From the NCBI GenBank assembly GCA_029211065.1, contig JARGFK010000051.1:1-32200 (forward strand): a DNA stretch of 32,200 nucleotides. Direction: 5' to 3'. Within the stretch, counting starts at the first letter, position 1, and every line of letters begins with the position of its first letter. Below are positions 1 to 7,254 of the stretch, one piece after another. The notes under the pieces are model-generated. The model made no database searches and had not been told where the DNA came from. It saw nothing but the letters and a program-made list of their open reading frames with translations. Position numbers and translations under genes: made by a program. This DNA is from Desulfobacterales bacterium (lineage in GTDB: Bacteria; Desulfobacterota; Desulfobacteria; Desulfobacterales; JARGFK01).

Positions 1-84
1 CTATAGCCTCCTGTGCTGTAAACTTTGAGCGGTTCACAGTCGGGAGGCTTTCTTATATTCCCGGAATTGTCAAACTCCGCGAGT

Positions 85-106
85 CCCCCGGCAAAGCCGG
101 GGGTTT
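85..106. repeat. GC-rich hairpin in the left-edge intergenic region
   Basis: An 8-bp perfect stem (CCCCCGGC / GCCGGGGG) around an AAA loop is followed by TTT. A second, looser inverted repeat (AGCCTCC / GGAGGCT) lies at about positions 4-50. The short T-run makes it a possible plus-strand terminator of a gene left of the window; it could also be the end of a small repeat element. Nothing else is recognisable in bases 1-265. Confidence 0.4.
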
Positions 107-265
107 ACCCAAGGGAAATTATCAAATGATGGGACATAACTATGCTGATAACGCATAAAAAAATTTATACCATGCGCAACAGTTTGTATTTTTTCGCATT
201 TTAAGCGGATTTTGTCAAAGGATATTTGGAAAAGGTTTGAGGATAAAGAGAAATCAGGAATACAA

Positions 266-1054
266 TCACCTGCAGGGCATAAGCTCTAAATCGATGTTTC
301 CTCCATATAGCCGCTTTGCCGACTTGGACAGATGCTCATTGAGATCGGAAACCAGAAATTGATGCCGCCCCCCTTTGCAAATAGTACTTTTCAGCTCACC
401 GTTTTCATTAAAAAAATCAACCAGCGCCGCTGGAACGGCATCGCCCGCATCGATGATATAGACCCGTTTTCCGATTTTACGCTGAATGATTTTTTTTAGC
501 AGGGCGTAATGATTGCCTCCCAGGATAAGGGTGTCGATCTGGCGAACCTTTAAAGGATGAAGATACTTTTTAACGATCCGAACGGTTTCCGGCTTCTTCA
601 ACCAGCCTTCGTCCACCAGCGGTACCAGCAGCGGGCAGACCGCTGAATACACCTTGGCTTCGGCGTTTAGATTCTGAATCGCTTCCGGATAACAGTTGCT
701 GTCGACGGCCGCCCGCGACGCCACAATGCCGACAACGCACTTTGGAGAGGTATGGAGCGCCAGCGTTACCGTCGGCCCGGTCACATCCAGCACCGGCACA
801 CCAAATGCTTCTCTCACCTGCCGACCGGCAACACAGGCAATCGTATGGCTGGCAATCAGGACAGCCTTGGCACCTTTTTGCAGAAGAATCTCCGTATTTT
901 GAAGCGCATAACGGATGACGGTTGCAGCGCTTTTATCACCATAAGGCGCCCGGGCCGTATCGCCGAAATAAAGGATGTCGCAGTCGGGAGACCGCTCCAT
1001 GATTTTTCGCGCTATCCCCAGACCGCCGATGCCTGGATCCAATATTCCTAACAT
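266..1054 (-). CDS. Glutamate racemase (MurI)-like protein lacking both catalytic cysteines
   Basis: The 262-residue product has the length and layout of the Asp/Glu racemase family, which makes D-glutamate for peptidoglycan through two cysteines acting as acid and base. The N-terminal DSGxGG motif reads DPGIGG, and the YFGDTARAPYGDKS segment is well conserved. The first catalytic site, normally CNTA, reads SHTIAC at about residues 69-74. The second, normally GCTHYPL, reads GGNHYALL near residue 180. Both nucleophile positions are therefore substituted, by Ser and Gly, while the surrounding fold is kept. Classical racemase activity is unlikely; a moonlighting, regulatory or altered isomerase role is inference. 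It is the last gene of the dnaX-ybaB-recR-ykgJ series, 11 bp after the ykgJ-type gene, with a weak ribosome binding site. Confidence 0.75.
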   Translation of the reverse strand: MLGILDPGIGGLGIARKIMERSPDCDILYFGDTARAPYGDKSAATVIRYALQNTEILLQKGAKAVLIASHTIACVAGRQVREAFGVPVLDVTGPTVTLALHTSPKCVVGIVASRAAVDSNCYPEAIQNLNAEAKVYSAVCPLLVPLVDEGWLKKPETVRIVKKYLHPLKVRQIDTLILGGNHYALLKKIIQRKIGKRVYIIDAGDAVPAALVDFFNENGELKSTICKGGRHQFLVSDLNEHLSKSAKRLYGGNIDLELMPCR

Positions 1055-1065
1055 GAGGATACCGT

Positions 1066-1473
1066 CTATGTGTTATCTTTTTCGATTTTTTGTTTGACGC
1101 ATTCGCGGACACACCTGTCGGGAATATCGCTGCGGATACCCGGACACATCCCCGCCATGATCTGCCAGTTATTAATATCGACTAAAACACTTTCAATGAA
1201 AGGCCAGAGCCGACACATGCGAGGTTTTACCGGATGGATGCGGCAGAGACCATCCCAAAAAATGCAGTATCCGTTTTGGCCCTGCGCCAAAACCTGCCTC
1301 TGACCGGAAGCCTGACAATACTTCACCAAAAATTCGTCCGCATCTATTTTGATAAACGCTGCGATGGCTTTTATTTCGGCGTCGGTCACATAGGTCCCGC
1401 CGAACCCTTTGCAGCAATCGCCGCAGCGCGTGCATTGAAAAATATCAGCGGGTCGAAATTTCTTAGAAGGCAT
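1066..1473 (-). CDS. YkgJ-family cysteine-cluster protein
   Basis: This 135-residue protein opens with a CxxCxxCC cluster (CTRCGDCC, residues 14-21). Further cysteines lie in the NGYC, GLCRIHP and RMCRLWPF segments, and there is a CxxxC near the C-terminus. This is the signature of the YkgJ / UPF0153 family (Fe-S or zinc-binding cysteine-cluster proteins). The cluster type and biochemical function are not settled for the family. Its start overlaps the end of recR by 11 bp, so translational coupling is likely. The next gene follows 11 bp after its stop. The family is common in sulfate reducers, and nothing in the sequence identifies the substrate. Confidence 0.85.
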   Translation of the reverse strand: MPSKKFRPADIFQCTRCGDCCKGFGGTYVTDAEIKAIAAFIKIDADEFLVKYCQASGQRQVLAQGQNGYCIFWDGLCRIHPVKPRMCRLWPFIESVLVDINNWQIMAGMCPGIRSDIPDRCVRECVKQKIEKDNT

Positions 1474-2062
1474 GGCGGGTATCCATTGCTCTTTTCAATG
1501 TTACCTGATCCACATATTTCAGATCGTTCCCCATGGGAACGCCCGATGCGATTCGGGTTATCCGGACCGGATACCCCTTCAATCGTTCGGCGATGTATGC
1601 AGCCGTAGACTCGCCCTCAACAACCGTACTGGTGGCGAGTACGACCTCTTTGATCCGGCCGTCGGCAATCTTTTGGATCAACTCTTTGATGCGGATATCC
1701 TCCGGACCAACCCCATCCATCGGGGACAGCACCCCCTGCAGAATATGATAGGTTCCCTGAAATGCGCCGGATCTCTCAACGGCTACCATATCCGCCGGCT
1801 GCTCCACGACGCATAAGATCGCCGTGTTTCGGCGCGGGTCGGAGCATATCTGGCAAATGTCGGCGTCGCTCAGAGAAAAACACATCGAGCAGAATTTAAT
1901 TTTATCTTTGATGGCCACGATGCTCCGGGCCAGTCGTTCGGCCTCCCCCCGCGGCATCCGCAAAACGTGTATCGCAAGCCGCTCAGCCGTTTTTTCACCG
2001 ACCCCGGGAAGTCTGGCAAAACTTTTAATCAAATCAAGAACCGATGTCGGATAGTAACTCAT
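1463..2062 (-). CDS. recR: Recombination mediator RecR
   Basis: The 199-residue product matches RecR, the toroidal clamp that works with RecO (and RecF) to load RecA on gapped DNA. Visible features are the N-terminal helix-hairpin-helix (SFARLPGVGEKTAERLA), a C4 zinc finger (CSMC...CQIC at about residues 55-72) and a Toprim domain starting at ILCVVEQPADM. The C-terminus reads DQVTLKRAMDTRHAF instead of the usual D-E-G-T-L ending, a mild divergence. The ATG at 2062 gives the family N-terminus MSYYP. A TTG six bases upstream (2068) is better spaced from the GAGGTG ribosome binding site and could be the real start. It sits in the common dnaX-ybaB-recR order. Confidence 0.95.
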   Translation of the reverse strand: MSYYPTSVLDLIKSFARLPGVGEKTAERLAIHVLRMPRGEAERLARSIVAIKDKIKFCSMCFSLSDADICQICSDPRRNTAILCVVEQPADMVAVERSGAFQGTYHILQGVLSPMDGVGPEDIRIKELIQKIADGRIKEVVLATSTVVEGESTAAYIAERLKGYPVRITRIASGVPMGNDLKYVDQVTLKRAMDTRHAF

Positions 2063-2187
2063 CGTCAAATATTCACCTCATGTATGCTGATTCGGCGGCA
2101 CGGAGGCCGACGGTATGGCCTGTTGCGGTTATTACCCCTTCCCAGCAGAAAAGGACCCGTCGGCAGATATGGCCGATTCACCCGTGG

Positions 2188-2499
2188 CTACATCAATCCC
2201 GGAATATTCAACCCGCCGGTCAGTTTGCTCATTTCAGCGCTGACCATTTCCTGGGACTTCTGCAATGCGTCATTGACGGCCGCAATCATTAAGTCCTGCA
2301 GCATCTCCACATCCTCGGGATTTACCACCTCTTTTTCGATCTGAATGGATAAGATCTGCTGCCGGCCATTGGCGATGACTTTGATCATTCCGCCGCCGGC
2401 GGTGGTTTCCACCGTTTTATCGGCCATTTCCTCCTGAAGTCTCATCATTTGGGTTTGAAGCTTCTGGGCCTGTTTCATCATATTTCCCATCCCTTTCAT
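2188..2499 (-). CDS. ybaB: YbaB/EbfC-family nucleoid-associated protein
   Basis: This is a 103-residue protein with the family pattern: a charged N-terminal helix ([23 protein letters not shown]), a core with [11 protein letters not shown], and the [20 protein letters not shown] helix. YbaB/EbfC proteins are dimeric, bind DNA in a tweezer shape, and are almost always encoded between dnaX and recR, as here. The start codon follows a strong GGAGG. That site lies in the 11 bp after the dnaX stop codon, so the two genes are tightly coupled. Confidence 0.93.
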   Translation of the reverse strand: MKGMGNMMKQAQKLQTQMMRLQEEMADKTVETTAGGGMIKVIANGRQQILSIQIEKEVVNPEDVEMLQDLMIAAVNDALQKSQEMVSAEMSKLTGGLNIPGLM

Positions 2500-2510
2500 C
2501 TGAACACCTC

Positions 2511-4172
2511 CTACCGTATCTTCACATCAATTAACTTGCCGTTGAATATTTCAATCGCATCTGCAACCAGCGGGTGATTGAGCGCCGCCTGCTTCTGACG
2601 ATTTTCCGTGTCTTTTTTTTCATTGTTATGGTTGCCGGATATTGCCCGGCCGGTTACCGTTATTTTTTTCTCTTTGCCGAAATAATCGCTGACGACTTTG
2701 TATAAGATCGCCATGTTTTTTTTCCGCTTGATCATATTGATGTTGAAGCCGTTACCGTTGACTTCAATTTCCAGCGTTCCATCGGTCAGTGTTTTCAGGG
2801 CGCTGTTGGCAAGGTTGCTCGCTAAAGCAGGGGACTCTTCCGAAATGATATCCACTATCTTTTCCCAGCTGGACGCAAGGTCCTTATCTTCTGCTCCGGG
2901 CCCACCCCCAAACGGTTTTGTCTGTTCGGCAACGGCCGGCGATTCAGAAGCAGCCGGCCGGCTTTTTTTCAAAGGAGGCGTAACCGGGCCCTCGTCAGGC
3001 CCCGCCGACTTTAGCGGTGGCGTCGACTGGACGGTTTTTTGCAGCGCGTCCAGCTTGAGAATCAATTCCTCTATCGGCAGCACCGGTTTAGCTTGAAACA
3101 GTTTGATCATTACCATTTCAAGGGCCAGCTTCGGCTGGGTCGACAATTTGACGGAGACTTCCTCCCTGAAAAGAAGGTCGAAAACCTGGTTTAAAAATAT
3201 AACGGAAATGTCCTTTACCTGGTCTTTAATCCGATCCAATTCGTGTGCCGGCAAGTCCACCAGTTTATCGACATTTCTCCCCATTTTGACAATCAGCATA
3301 TTGCGGGCATGCTCTACAATCTCCGCAAACAGCCGCTTCATATCATGGCCTTTGGCATAGGTCTCGTCAATAATTTCCAGCACGGCCGGAACATCCTGAT
3401 GAAAGAAAGCCTTTGAAATATCAAATATGATCTTTCGATCCATGATGCCCAGGATTTCCAACACCTGCTCATGGGTAACAGCGGCACCGCAGCAGGCCAT
3501 CACCTGATCCAGCAGGCTGAGGGCGTCCCGCATGCTTCCGCCGGCTTCACGCGCAACCAGCCACACGCTTTCGGAAGGCATGGGGATGCCTTCTTTGCCG
3601 CTGATCATTTCCATGTGCCGCGTCATGGAGTCGATGGAGATGCGCCTGAAATCATGCCGCTGGCAGCGGGACAGGATCGTAACCGGAATCTTCTGGGGCT
3701 CGGTGGTCGCAAAGATGAACATGACATGCGCCGGCGGTTCTTCCAGTGTTTTCAGCAGTGCATTAAATGCGGCAATGCTGAGCATGTGGACTTCATCGAT
3801 GATATAAACCTTATACTGGCTGTGGGCCGGCATGTACCTTATGTTTTCACGCAAATCCCGTATCTGGTCCACACTGTTATTGGATGCGCCGTCAATTTCA
3901 TATACATCAACGGCCGACCCGGCCGTTATCTCCCGGCAGGATCTGCAACTGTTGCAGGGAACCGGAGTGGGCCCTTTTTCGCAGTTCATGGCCTTTGCCA
4001 GAATACGCGCAACAGTTGTCTTGCCGGTCCCCCGGGGTCCTGAAAAGAGTACCGCATGAACCATCCGCCCGGCGGAAATCGCGTTGGTCAATGTCCGGGT
4101 GATGTGATCCTGTTGTACGACTTCAGCAAATGTCTGCGGCCGGTATTTGCGGGCGAGTACAAGATATGACAT
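2511..4172 (-). CDS. dnaX: DNA polymerase III subunit gamma/tau
   Basis: The 553-residue clamp-loader ATPase starts at [15 protein letters not shown], the usual DnaX N-terminus, behind an AAAGGA site 8 nt upstream. The open frame continues 52 codons further upstream but runs toward the tRNA genes, so those codons are not coding. Visible features are Walker A (GPRGTGKTT, near residue 45), the zinc-binding cysteines (CEKG...PCNSCRSC), Walker B (IIDEVHML), sensor 1 ([12 protein letters not shown]) and SRC (LSRCQRHDF). The C-terminal third is a variable, Pro/Lys/Ala-rich linker followed by a domain that ends in IDVKIR. It encodes tau; an A7 tract at codons about 401-403 could produce a gamma-like truncated form (separate entry). 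It heads the ybaB-recR-ykgJ-murI-like series. Confidence 0.96.
   Translation of the reverse strand: MSYLVLARKYRPQTFAEVVQQDHITRTLTNAISAGRMVHAVLFSGPRGTGKTTVARILAKAMNCEKGPTPVPCNSCRSCREITAGSAVDVYEIDGASNNSVDQIRDLRENIRYMPAHSQYKVYIIDEVHMLSIAAFNALLKTLEEPPAHVMFIFATTEPQKIPVTILSRCQRHDFRRISIDSMTRHMEMISGKEGIPMPSESVWLVAREAGGSMRDALSLLDQVMACCGAAVTHEQVLEILGIMDRKIIFDISKAFFHQDVPAVLEIIDETYAKGHDMKRLFAEIVEHARNMLIVKMGRNVDKLVDLPAHELDRIKDQVKDISVIFLNQVFDLLFREEVSVKLSTQPKLALEMVMIKLFQAKPVLPIEELILKLDALQKTVQSTPPLKSAGPDEGPVTPPLKKSRPAASESPAVAEQTKPFGGGPGAEDKDLASSWEKIVDIISEESPALASNLANSALKTLTDGTLEIEVNGNGFNINMIKRKKNMAILYKVVSDYFGKEKKITVTGRAISGNHNNEKKDTENRQKQAALNHPLVADAIEIFNGKLIDVKIR
2944..2969 (-). promoter_or_regulatory. Candidate programmed frameshift/slippage site in dnaX
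   Basis: The coding strand has seven consecutive A (2963-2969) in codons TTG AAA AAA AGC, directly followed by the self-complementary GCCGGCCGGC. A -1 shift here reads AAG CCG GCC GGC TGC TTC TGA and stops at 2944, giving a product of about 407 residues that keeps the ATPase and loses the tau tail. E. coli dnaX makes gamma by -1 slippage on A AAA AAG followed by a hairpin. The zero-frame phasing differs here, so transcriptional slippage on the A-run is at least as plausible. Confidence 0.45.
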
Positions 4173-4278
4173 CCTAAAATCCTTTAACCGATAATCAATC
4201 GCACGCGGTTGAAAATATGTCGGCAGCAAATTCAACAGCTGCCGCAAAGTGGAGAGGCTCCTAACAGAGGAAAATTGT

Positions 4279-4372
4279 TGGCGGAGAGAGAGGGATTCGA
4301 ACCCTCGGTGCCGCTTTTGGCAGCACACACGATTTCCAGTCGTGCTCCTTCGGCCAGCTCGGACATCTCTCC
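4279..4372 (-). tRNA. tRNA-Ser (GGA anticodon)
   Basis: The 94-nt gene includes an encoded CCA. The acceptor stem pairs GGAGAGA with TCTCTCC, followed by G and CCA. The anticodon stem CACGA / TCGTG encloses the loop CTGGAAA, so the anticodon is GGA, reading UCC and UCU. The long variable arm (GTGCTGCC...GGCAC) is typical of class II serine tRNAs, and the T-loop GGTTCGAATCC is canonical. It lies about 105 bp upstream of dnaX on the same strand. Confidence 0.96.
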
Positions 4373-4418
4373 GGATCAGTTCAGAAAATGAATTTTCCCT
4401 ATAGCGCGGATAGCATGA

Positions 4419-4511
4419 TGGCGGAGAGGGTGGGATTCGAACCCACGATCCCGTTTTTGACAGGATACCGCTTTTCGAGAGCGGGGCCTTCAGCCACTCG
4501 GCAACCTCTCC
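4419..4511 (-). tRNA. tRNA-Ser (CGA anticodon)
   Basis: The 93-nt gene has an encoded CCA. The acceptor stem pairs GGAGAGG with CCTCTCC. The anticodon stem CCGCT / AGCGG encloses CTCGAAA, giving anticodon CGA (reads UCG). A long variable arm and a GGTTCGAATCC T-arm are present. It precedes tRNA-Ser(GGA) by 46 bp on the same strand, so the two are probably one transcript. Confidence 0.96.
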
Positions 4512-4552
4512 AACACCTTTTTTGATTGCATTTCCCGGTGCTGATAAGTCTC

Positions 4553-4579
4553 AATATACTGTTCGACGGGGGCTGTCAA
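4553..4579 (-). promoter_or_regulatory. Sigma70-type promoter for the tRNA-Ser genes (and possibly dnaX)
   Basis: On the minus strand a consensus -35 TTGACA (4574-4579) is followed, after a short 15-bp spacer, by TATATT (4553-4558). It lies 42 bp upstream of tRNA-Ser(CGA). The hexamers are strong but the spacer is below the 16-18 bp optimum. Read-through into dnaX is possible, since no terminator is visible between the tRNAs and dnaX. Confidence 0.5.
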
Positions 4580-4741
4580 CCTTCTTCTGAAACCTTCTAA
4601 TAACCGCCCTTATCGCCTAATTATTGGGCCTTCCCAGAGAAATCCACCCAAGCAGATCTCTTCTGGAGGATCCCATTACGGAAAACTATTAAATAAAATT
4701 ACGACACACGGAATTAACATATTGACAAGGCCTTTTCATGC

Positions 4742-4788
4742 CAAAAAAACAGGCAGGTCTTCTTTCAATTACAAGAAACCCTGCCTGT
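4742..4788 (-). terminator. Rho-independent terminator after the flavin reductase gene
   Basis: On the minus strand a 9-bp stem ACAGGCAGG / CCTGCCTGT is followed by a run of seven T. It lies about 135 bp downstream of the flavin reductase stop codon. The loop is about 22 nt and internally partly complementary (TTTCTT / AAGAA), extending the hairpin. Confidence 0.75.
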
Positions 4789-4923
4789 CCAAATCACTTT
4801 CTCAATAATTTATTATTCTAACCGCACCCTTTAACAGCCGGCCGGGATTCCTCCAGTTTTAAAAAAACCCTCCCTGGCAGGGCAAATCCAGTCGCCGGGG
4901 AACCGGTTTCGTCCCTGTCGACA

Positions 4924-5415
4924 TCAGTTTGCCGCTTTATCCAAAGCAAAATACTTGTCTTTGAACCAGGCGATCGGAACTTTTTTATCATCGGCTTTAA
5001 CTGCCACCGCCTCCACCAGATAGACGATATAATTCGATGCCGGAAAAGATGTTACCACCTTACATTCGATGTTGGCCAGAGAACCGGCAATCAACGGGGC
5101 GGATATTTTTTCAGCAGCCTCGGTTTTGATGGAAAACTCTTTGAATTTATTAACATCCTTGCCATGGGTGGCGCCCAGTTTGCGTGCCAGCCCCACCTGG
5201 TCGGCCGCAGCCACATTTAAGGCAAGTTCGCCGCTCTTTTCAATGAGTTCATGACAGGTGCTCTTTTTGGAGACACTGACCGTCAGCAAAGGCAAATTTT
5301 CCGCAACAAATGTCGCCGTCGCCGTCATCGCATCCTGCTTATCTTTTGTTGCGACACTCAATAAAACAACCGAACAAGGCACCAATCGGGTTACATCTGT
5401 AAGCTTTTTTTTCAT
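4924..5415 (-). CDS. Flavin reductase-like (FMN-binding) family protein
   Basis: The 163-residue protein fits the flavin reductase-like split-barrel family. The N-terminal strand reads VPCSVVLLSVATKDKQDAMTATATF, where the N/T-rich A-x-T segment contacts FMN phosphate. LPLLTVSVSKKSTCHELIEKSGELALNV is the standard second block, and SNYIVYLVEAVAVK comes near the end. Such proteins transfer electrons to FMN or FAD, or act as small FMN flavoproteins; in anaerobes they often serve as ferredoxin- or rubredoxin-linked electron carriers. The substrate cannot be read from the sequence. It appears monocistronic, with its own promoter and terminator. Its ribosome-binding region has been duplicated in tandem. 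Confidence 0.85.
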   Translation of the reverse strand: MKKKLTDVTRLVPCSVVLLSVATKDKQDAMTATATFVAENLPLLTVSVSKKSTCHELIEKSGELALNVAAADQVGLARKLGATHGKDVNKFKEFSIKTEAAEKISAPLIAGSLANIECKVVTSFPASNYIVYLVEAVAVKADDKKVPIAWFKDKYFALDKAAN

Positions 5416-5417
5416 GG

Positions 5418-5463
5418 TACGTACCCCCTTTCAGAACGAATACGTACCCCCTTTCAGAACGAA
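5418..5463. repeat. Exact 23-bp tandem duplication covering the flavin reductase ribosome binding site
   Basis: Bases 5418-5440 are repeated exactly at 5441-5463. On the minus strand each copy ends with GAAAGGGGGTACGTA, so the Shine-Dalgarno-like AAAGGGGG occurs twice. The proximal copy is 8 nt from the ATG. The identity of the two copies suggests a recent or actively slipping duplication. Confidence 0.95.
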
Positions 5464-5565
5464 TATGGGTTAAGCCCAAAACACCTGCTAATCGACAAAA
5501 AACAGGCATTTTCCAATTCCCCTTAACAAATAAGGCCATCATTCAATGGCGGCCCAATCTTTTAT

Positions 5566-5594
5566 AAGATAGAATCCGGCTGCCGAAGAGTCAA
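5566..5594 (-). promoter_or_regulatory. Promoter of the flavin reductase gene
   Basis: The minus strand shows TTGACT (5589-5594), an exact 17-bp spacer and TATCTT (5566-5571). It lies about 150 bp upstream of the flavin reductase ATG, leaving a leader that contains the duplicated 23-bp unit. Confidence 0.55.
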
Positions 5595-5650
5595 GGGTCG
5601 GATTCCATTATAGCTGAGATAGTTGAGATAAAAATTGCCCGGCCGGATCT

Positions 5651-6373
5651 TCAGTGCAGGAACATCTTCTGAACTTCTCTGGAGTATCCCCCCTGTCGGG
5701 TATAAATAAAAAGCGGCGGCAGGATCTTCATTCCGGGATTTACGGCTTTGACGCCTTCCACCAGAATCAGCTTGGCGCCGATCGAGCGGCCGGAATGAAT
5801 GGTACGCAATTTCTTGGGTTCGATTCGGGATGTCCGCATCTGCGAGATGACATCGGTCAGCCTTTCTGCCGGATAGATCGTTATAAACCGTCCGGAAGTC
5901 CTTAAAATGCGGTTGGCACTTTCAACAACGTCTGCAAGGGTAACGCTGATTTCATGACGGGCAACCGCTTTTTGCCGGTCCGGATTCAAGCGGCCGCTGT
6001 GCGTAAGTCTATAGGGCGGGTTGCTGACAACCAGATCAACCGGACCGGCTACCATCCCGGGAGTCAGGCGTTTAATGTCCTGTTGACGTATGACGATCCG
6101 GTCCGCCATGTTATTGTCATTCACATTCCACTGGGCTATCTCAGCCAGTTCTTTTTGCACTTCTATACCGCAAATCCTGATATCCGGATTGCGATGGGCC
6201 AGTATCAAGGGAATGACGCCACAGCCGGTTCCCAGATCGACGACCGCCTCGCCCGCTCGGGGCCGGGCATGGGCGGCCAGAATCACGGCGTCTATAGAAA
6301 AGCGATATCCCGAACGGTGCTGTTTGATGGTAATGCGACCGTCTAAAAAGGCATCTGCCGTCACTGCCGCCAT
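5651..6373 (-). CDS. TrmN6/YfiC-like tRNA (adenine-N6)-methyltransferase
   Basis: This is a 240-residue Rossmann methyltransferase. The SAM-binding motif I is VVDLGTGCGVIPLILAHR, with the acidic residue of motif II at GIEVQ. Motif IV is SNPPYR, the N-P-P-Y signature of N6-adenine or glutamine-amide methylation. The start MAAVTADAFLDGRITIKQHRSGYRFSIDAVIL is diagnostic for the TrmN6 (YfiC) group, whose E. coli member modifies A37 of tRNA-Val. A GGAGGG lies 3 nt before the ATG, which is close but usable. The gene sits between the flavin reductase and DUF721 genes on the same strand. Confidence 0.88.
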   Translation of the reverse strand: MAAVTADAFLDGRITIKQHRSGYRFSIDAVILAAHARPRAGEAVVDLGTGCGVIPLILAHRNPDIRICGIEVQKELAEIAQWNVNDNNMADRIVIRQQDIKRLTPGMVAGPVDLVVSNPPYRLTHSGRLNPDRQKAVARHEISVTLADVVESANRILRTSGRFITIYPAERLTDVISQMRTSRIEPKKLRTIHSGRSIGAKLILVEGVKAVNPGMKILPPLFIYTRQGGYSREVQKMFLH

Positions 6374-6515
6374 TTACCCTCCATCACCGGAATGCCCCGC
6401 ATATACCGCTTTCCATAATGAAGTACCGAAACAATGATTTGCGGTATAAGCGGTTGTAGAAAGAAACGCATAACGGAACGTTTTTTTGACAACCGCTATA
6501 AAAGCGAGGTGAGCG

Positions 6516-6836
6516 CTATTCAAGCGGTCCGATTTTAAATTTTATTTCCCTGACGAGTTCCTGTTTCAATGCCTGATTCAGTTTGATGATAAGATCTCCT
6601 TTTAAAAACTGGAGCTGCTGCAGCCACGGTGAACTGCTGACATTCACCAGGAGGAGATTTCCCTTAAATGCCGCAGGCCGTGCATTTTCTGCAACCGCAC
6701 TCCCCACAACCCCTTTCCAGACATTCCATACCTGAATCATGTCGGCGTCCGCATCATTCCGGGCGACGCCAAAGACCTTATTCACAATGCTGCCGATATG
6801 AACAAATTCCTTCCTGTTCTTGCGTTTATTTTCCAT
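6516..6836 (-). CDS. DUF721 / DciA-like protein
   Basis: The 106-residue product has the DUF721 core: IGSIVNKVFG...MIQVWNVWKGVVGSAVAENARPAAFKGNLLLVNVSSSPWLQQLQFLKGDLI, with W-x(n)-VG and the SxWxQxLxxLK block. DUF721 proteins include DciA, the helicase loader used by bacteria without DnaC. Whether this short version loads DnaB is inference. I chose the ATG at 6836. A GTG 28 codons upstream keeps the frame but lies inside a good promoter (6910-6939), so transcripts from it could not carry that codon usefully. It is divergent from hflK. Confidence 0.82.
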   Translation of the reverse strand: MENKRKNRKEFVHIGSIVNKVFGVARNDADADMIQVWNVWKGVVGSAVAENARPAAFKGNLLLVNVSSSPWLQQLQFLKGDLIIKLNQALKQELVREIKFKIGPLE

Positions 6837-6909
6837 GGTCGAATTGTTTCCGAAATGAGGGTTATGAATGATAAGGACCGGCGGTTCATTCCTTCCCCCG
6901 GTTTTTATT

Positions 6910-6939
6910 CTTATATTCACTGCCCCAACCCTGTGTCAA
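6910..6939 (-). promoter_or_regulatory. Sigma70-type promoter of the DUF721 gene
   Basis: The minus strand has a consensus TTGACA (6934-6939), an 18-bp spacer and TATAAG (6910-6915). A start about 7 nt downstream gives a leader of about 65 nt before the ATG at 6836. It supports that start over the upstream GTG at 6920. Confidence 0.6.
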
Positions 6940-6980
6940 GTGATTCTCTGGACCGATCGGATCGATTCGATTGAAGAACC

Positions 6981-7009
6981 CTGCCGTCCCGCCCCGGGCG
7001 GGACGGCAG
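6981..7009. repeat. Perfect 13-bp-stem GC-rich palindrome between divergent promoters
   Basis: Thirteen bases (CTGCCGTCCCGCC) are perfectly complementary to 6997-7009, with a 3-base loop. It lies in the 418-bp gap between the DUF721 gene and hflK, between their two promoters. There is no T-run on either strand, so it is probably not an intrinsic terminator. It may be a copy of a dispersed palindromic element or a protein-binding dyad. The rest of the gap shows only the two promoters. Confidence 0.85.
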
Positions 7010-7061
7010 ATGAGATAGTTATTGCGGTTCACAAATCGGCAGTTAAACTTTTCATTTTTGC

Positions 7062-7090
7062 TTGACTTAAACCATTATCTATCTTAATTT
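7062..7090 (+). promoter_or_regulatory. Candidate promoter of hflK-hflC
   Basis: TTGACT (7062-7067), a 17-bp spacer and TAATTT (7085-7090) lie about 165 bp upstream of the hflK start. The -10 is imperfect. No heat-shock (sigma32-like) motif is evident. Confidence 0.4.
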
Positions 7091-7254
7091 ACAAAGACAA
7101 AGAACAAAGGTAATTGAACTGATTATCCCTTTTGGTGTCTGCCGCTCTAAAAGCATGCCCGCTGAATCCGCTGTGAACATGCCGGGGTTTCATAAGCAGC
7201 CACCCCTTAAAAAAGGATAATTCAAACCCTCTACACAAAAAAATAGGGAAAGCA

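Larger units (their letters stand above)
4512..4923. other. Intergenic region between the tRNA-Ser pair and the flavin reductase gene
   Basis: This 412-bp stretch holds the promoter serving the tRNA genes (4553-4579) and the terminator of the flavin reductase gene (4742-4788). A second, weak minus-strand hairpin with a T7 run lies near 4861-4885 (CCCT...AGGG then TTTTTTT on the minus strand). No coding sequence or repeat is visible in the remainder. Confidence 0.6.

Noticed and set aside
1-110. End of an IS200/IS605 element
   Set aside because: Hairpins are present, but there is no transposase or guide sequence in view, so the assignment cannot be supported.
4173-4328. N-terminal extension of dnaX by 52 codons
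   Set aside because: It runs through the spacer and into the tRNA-Ser(GGA) gene; the conserved DnaX start and RBS are at 4172.
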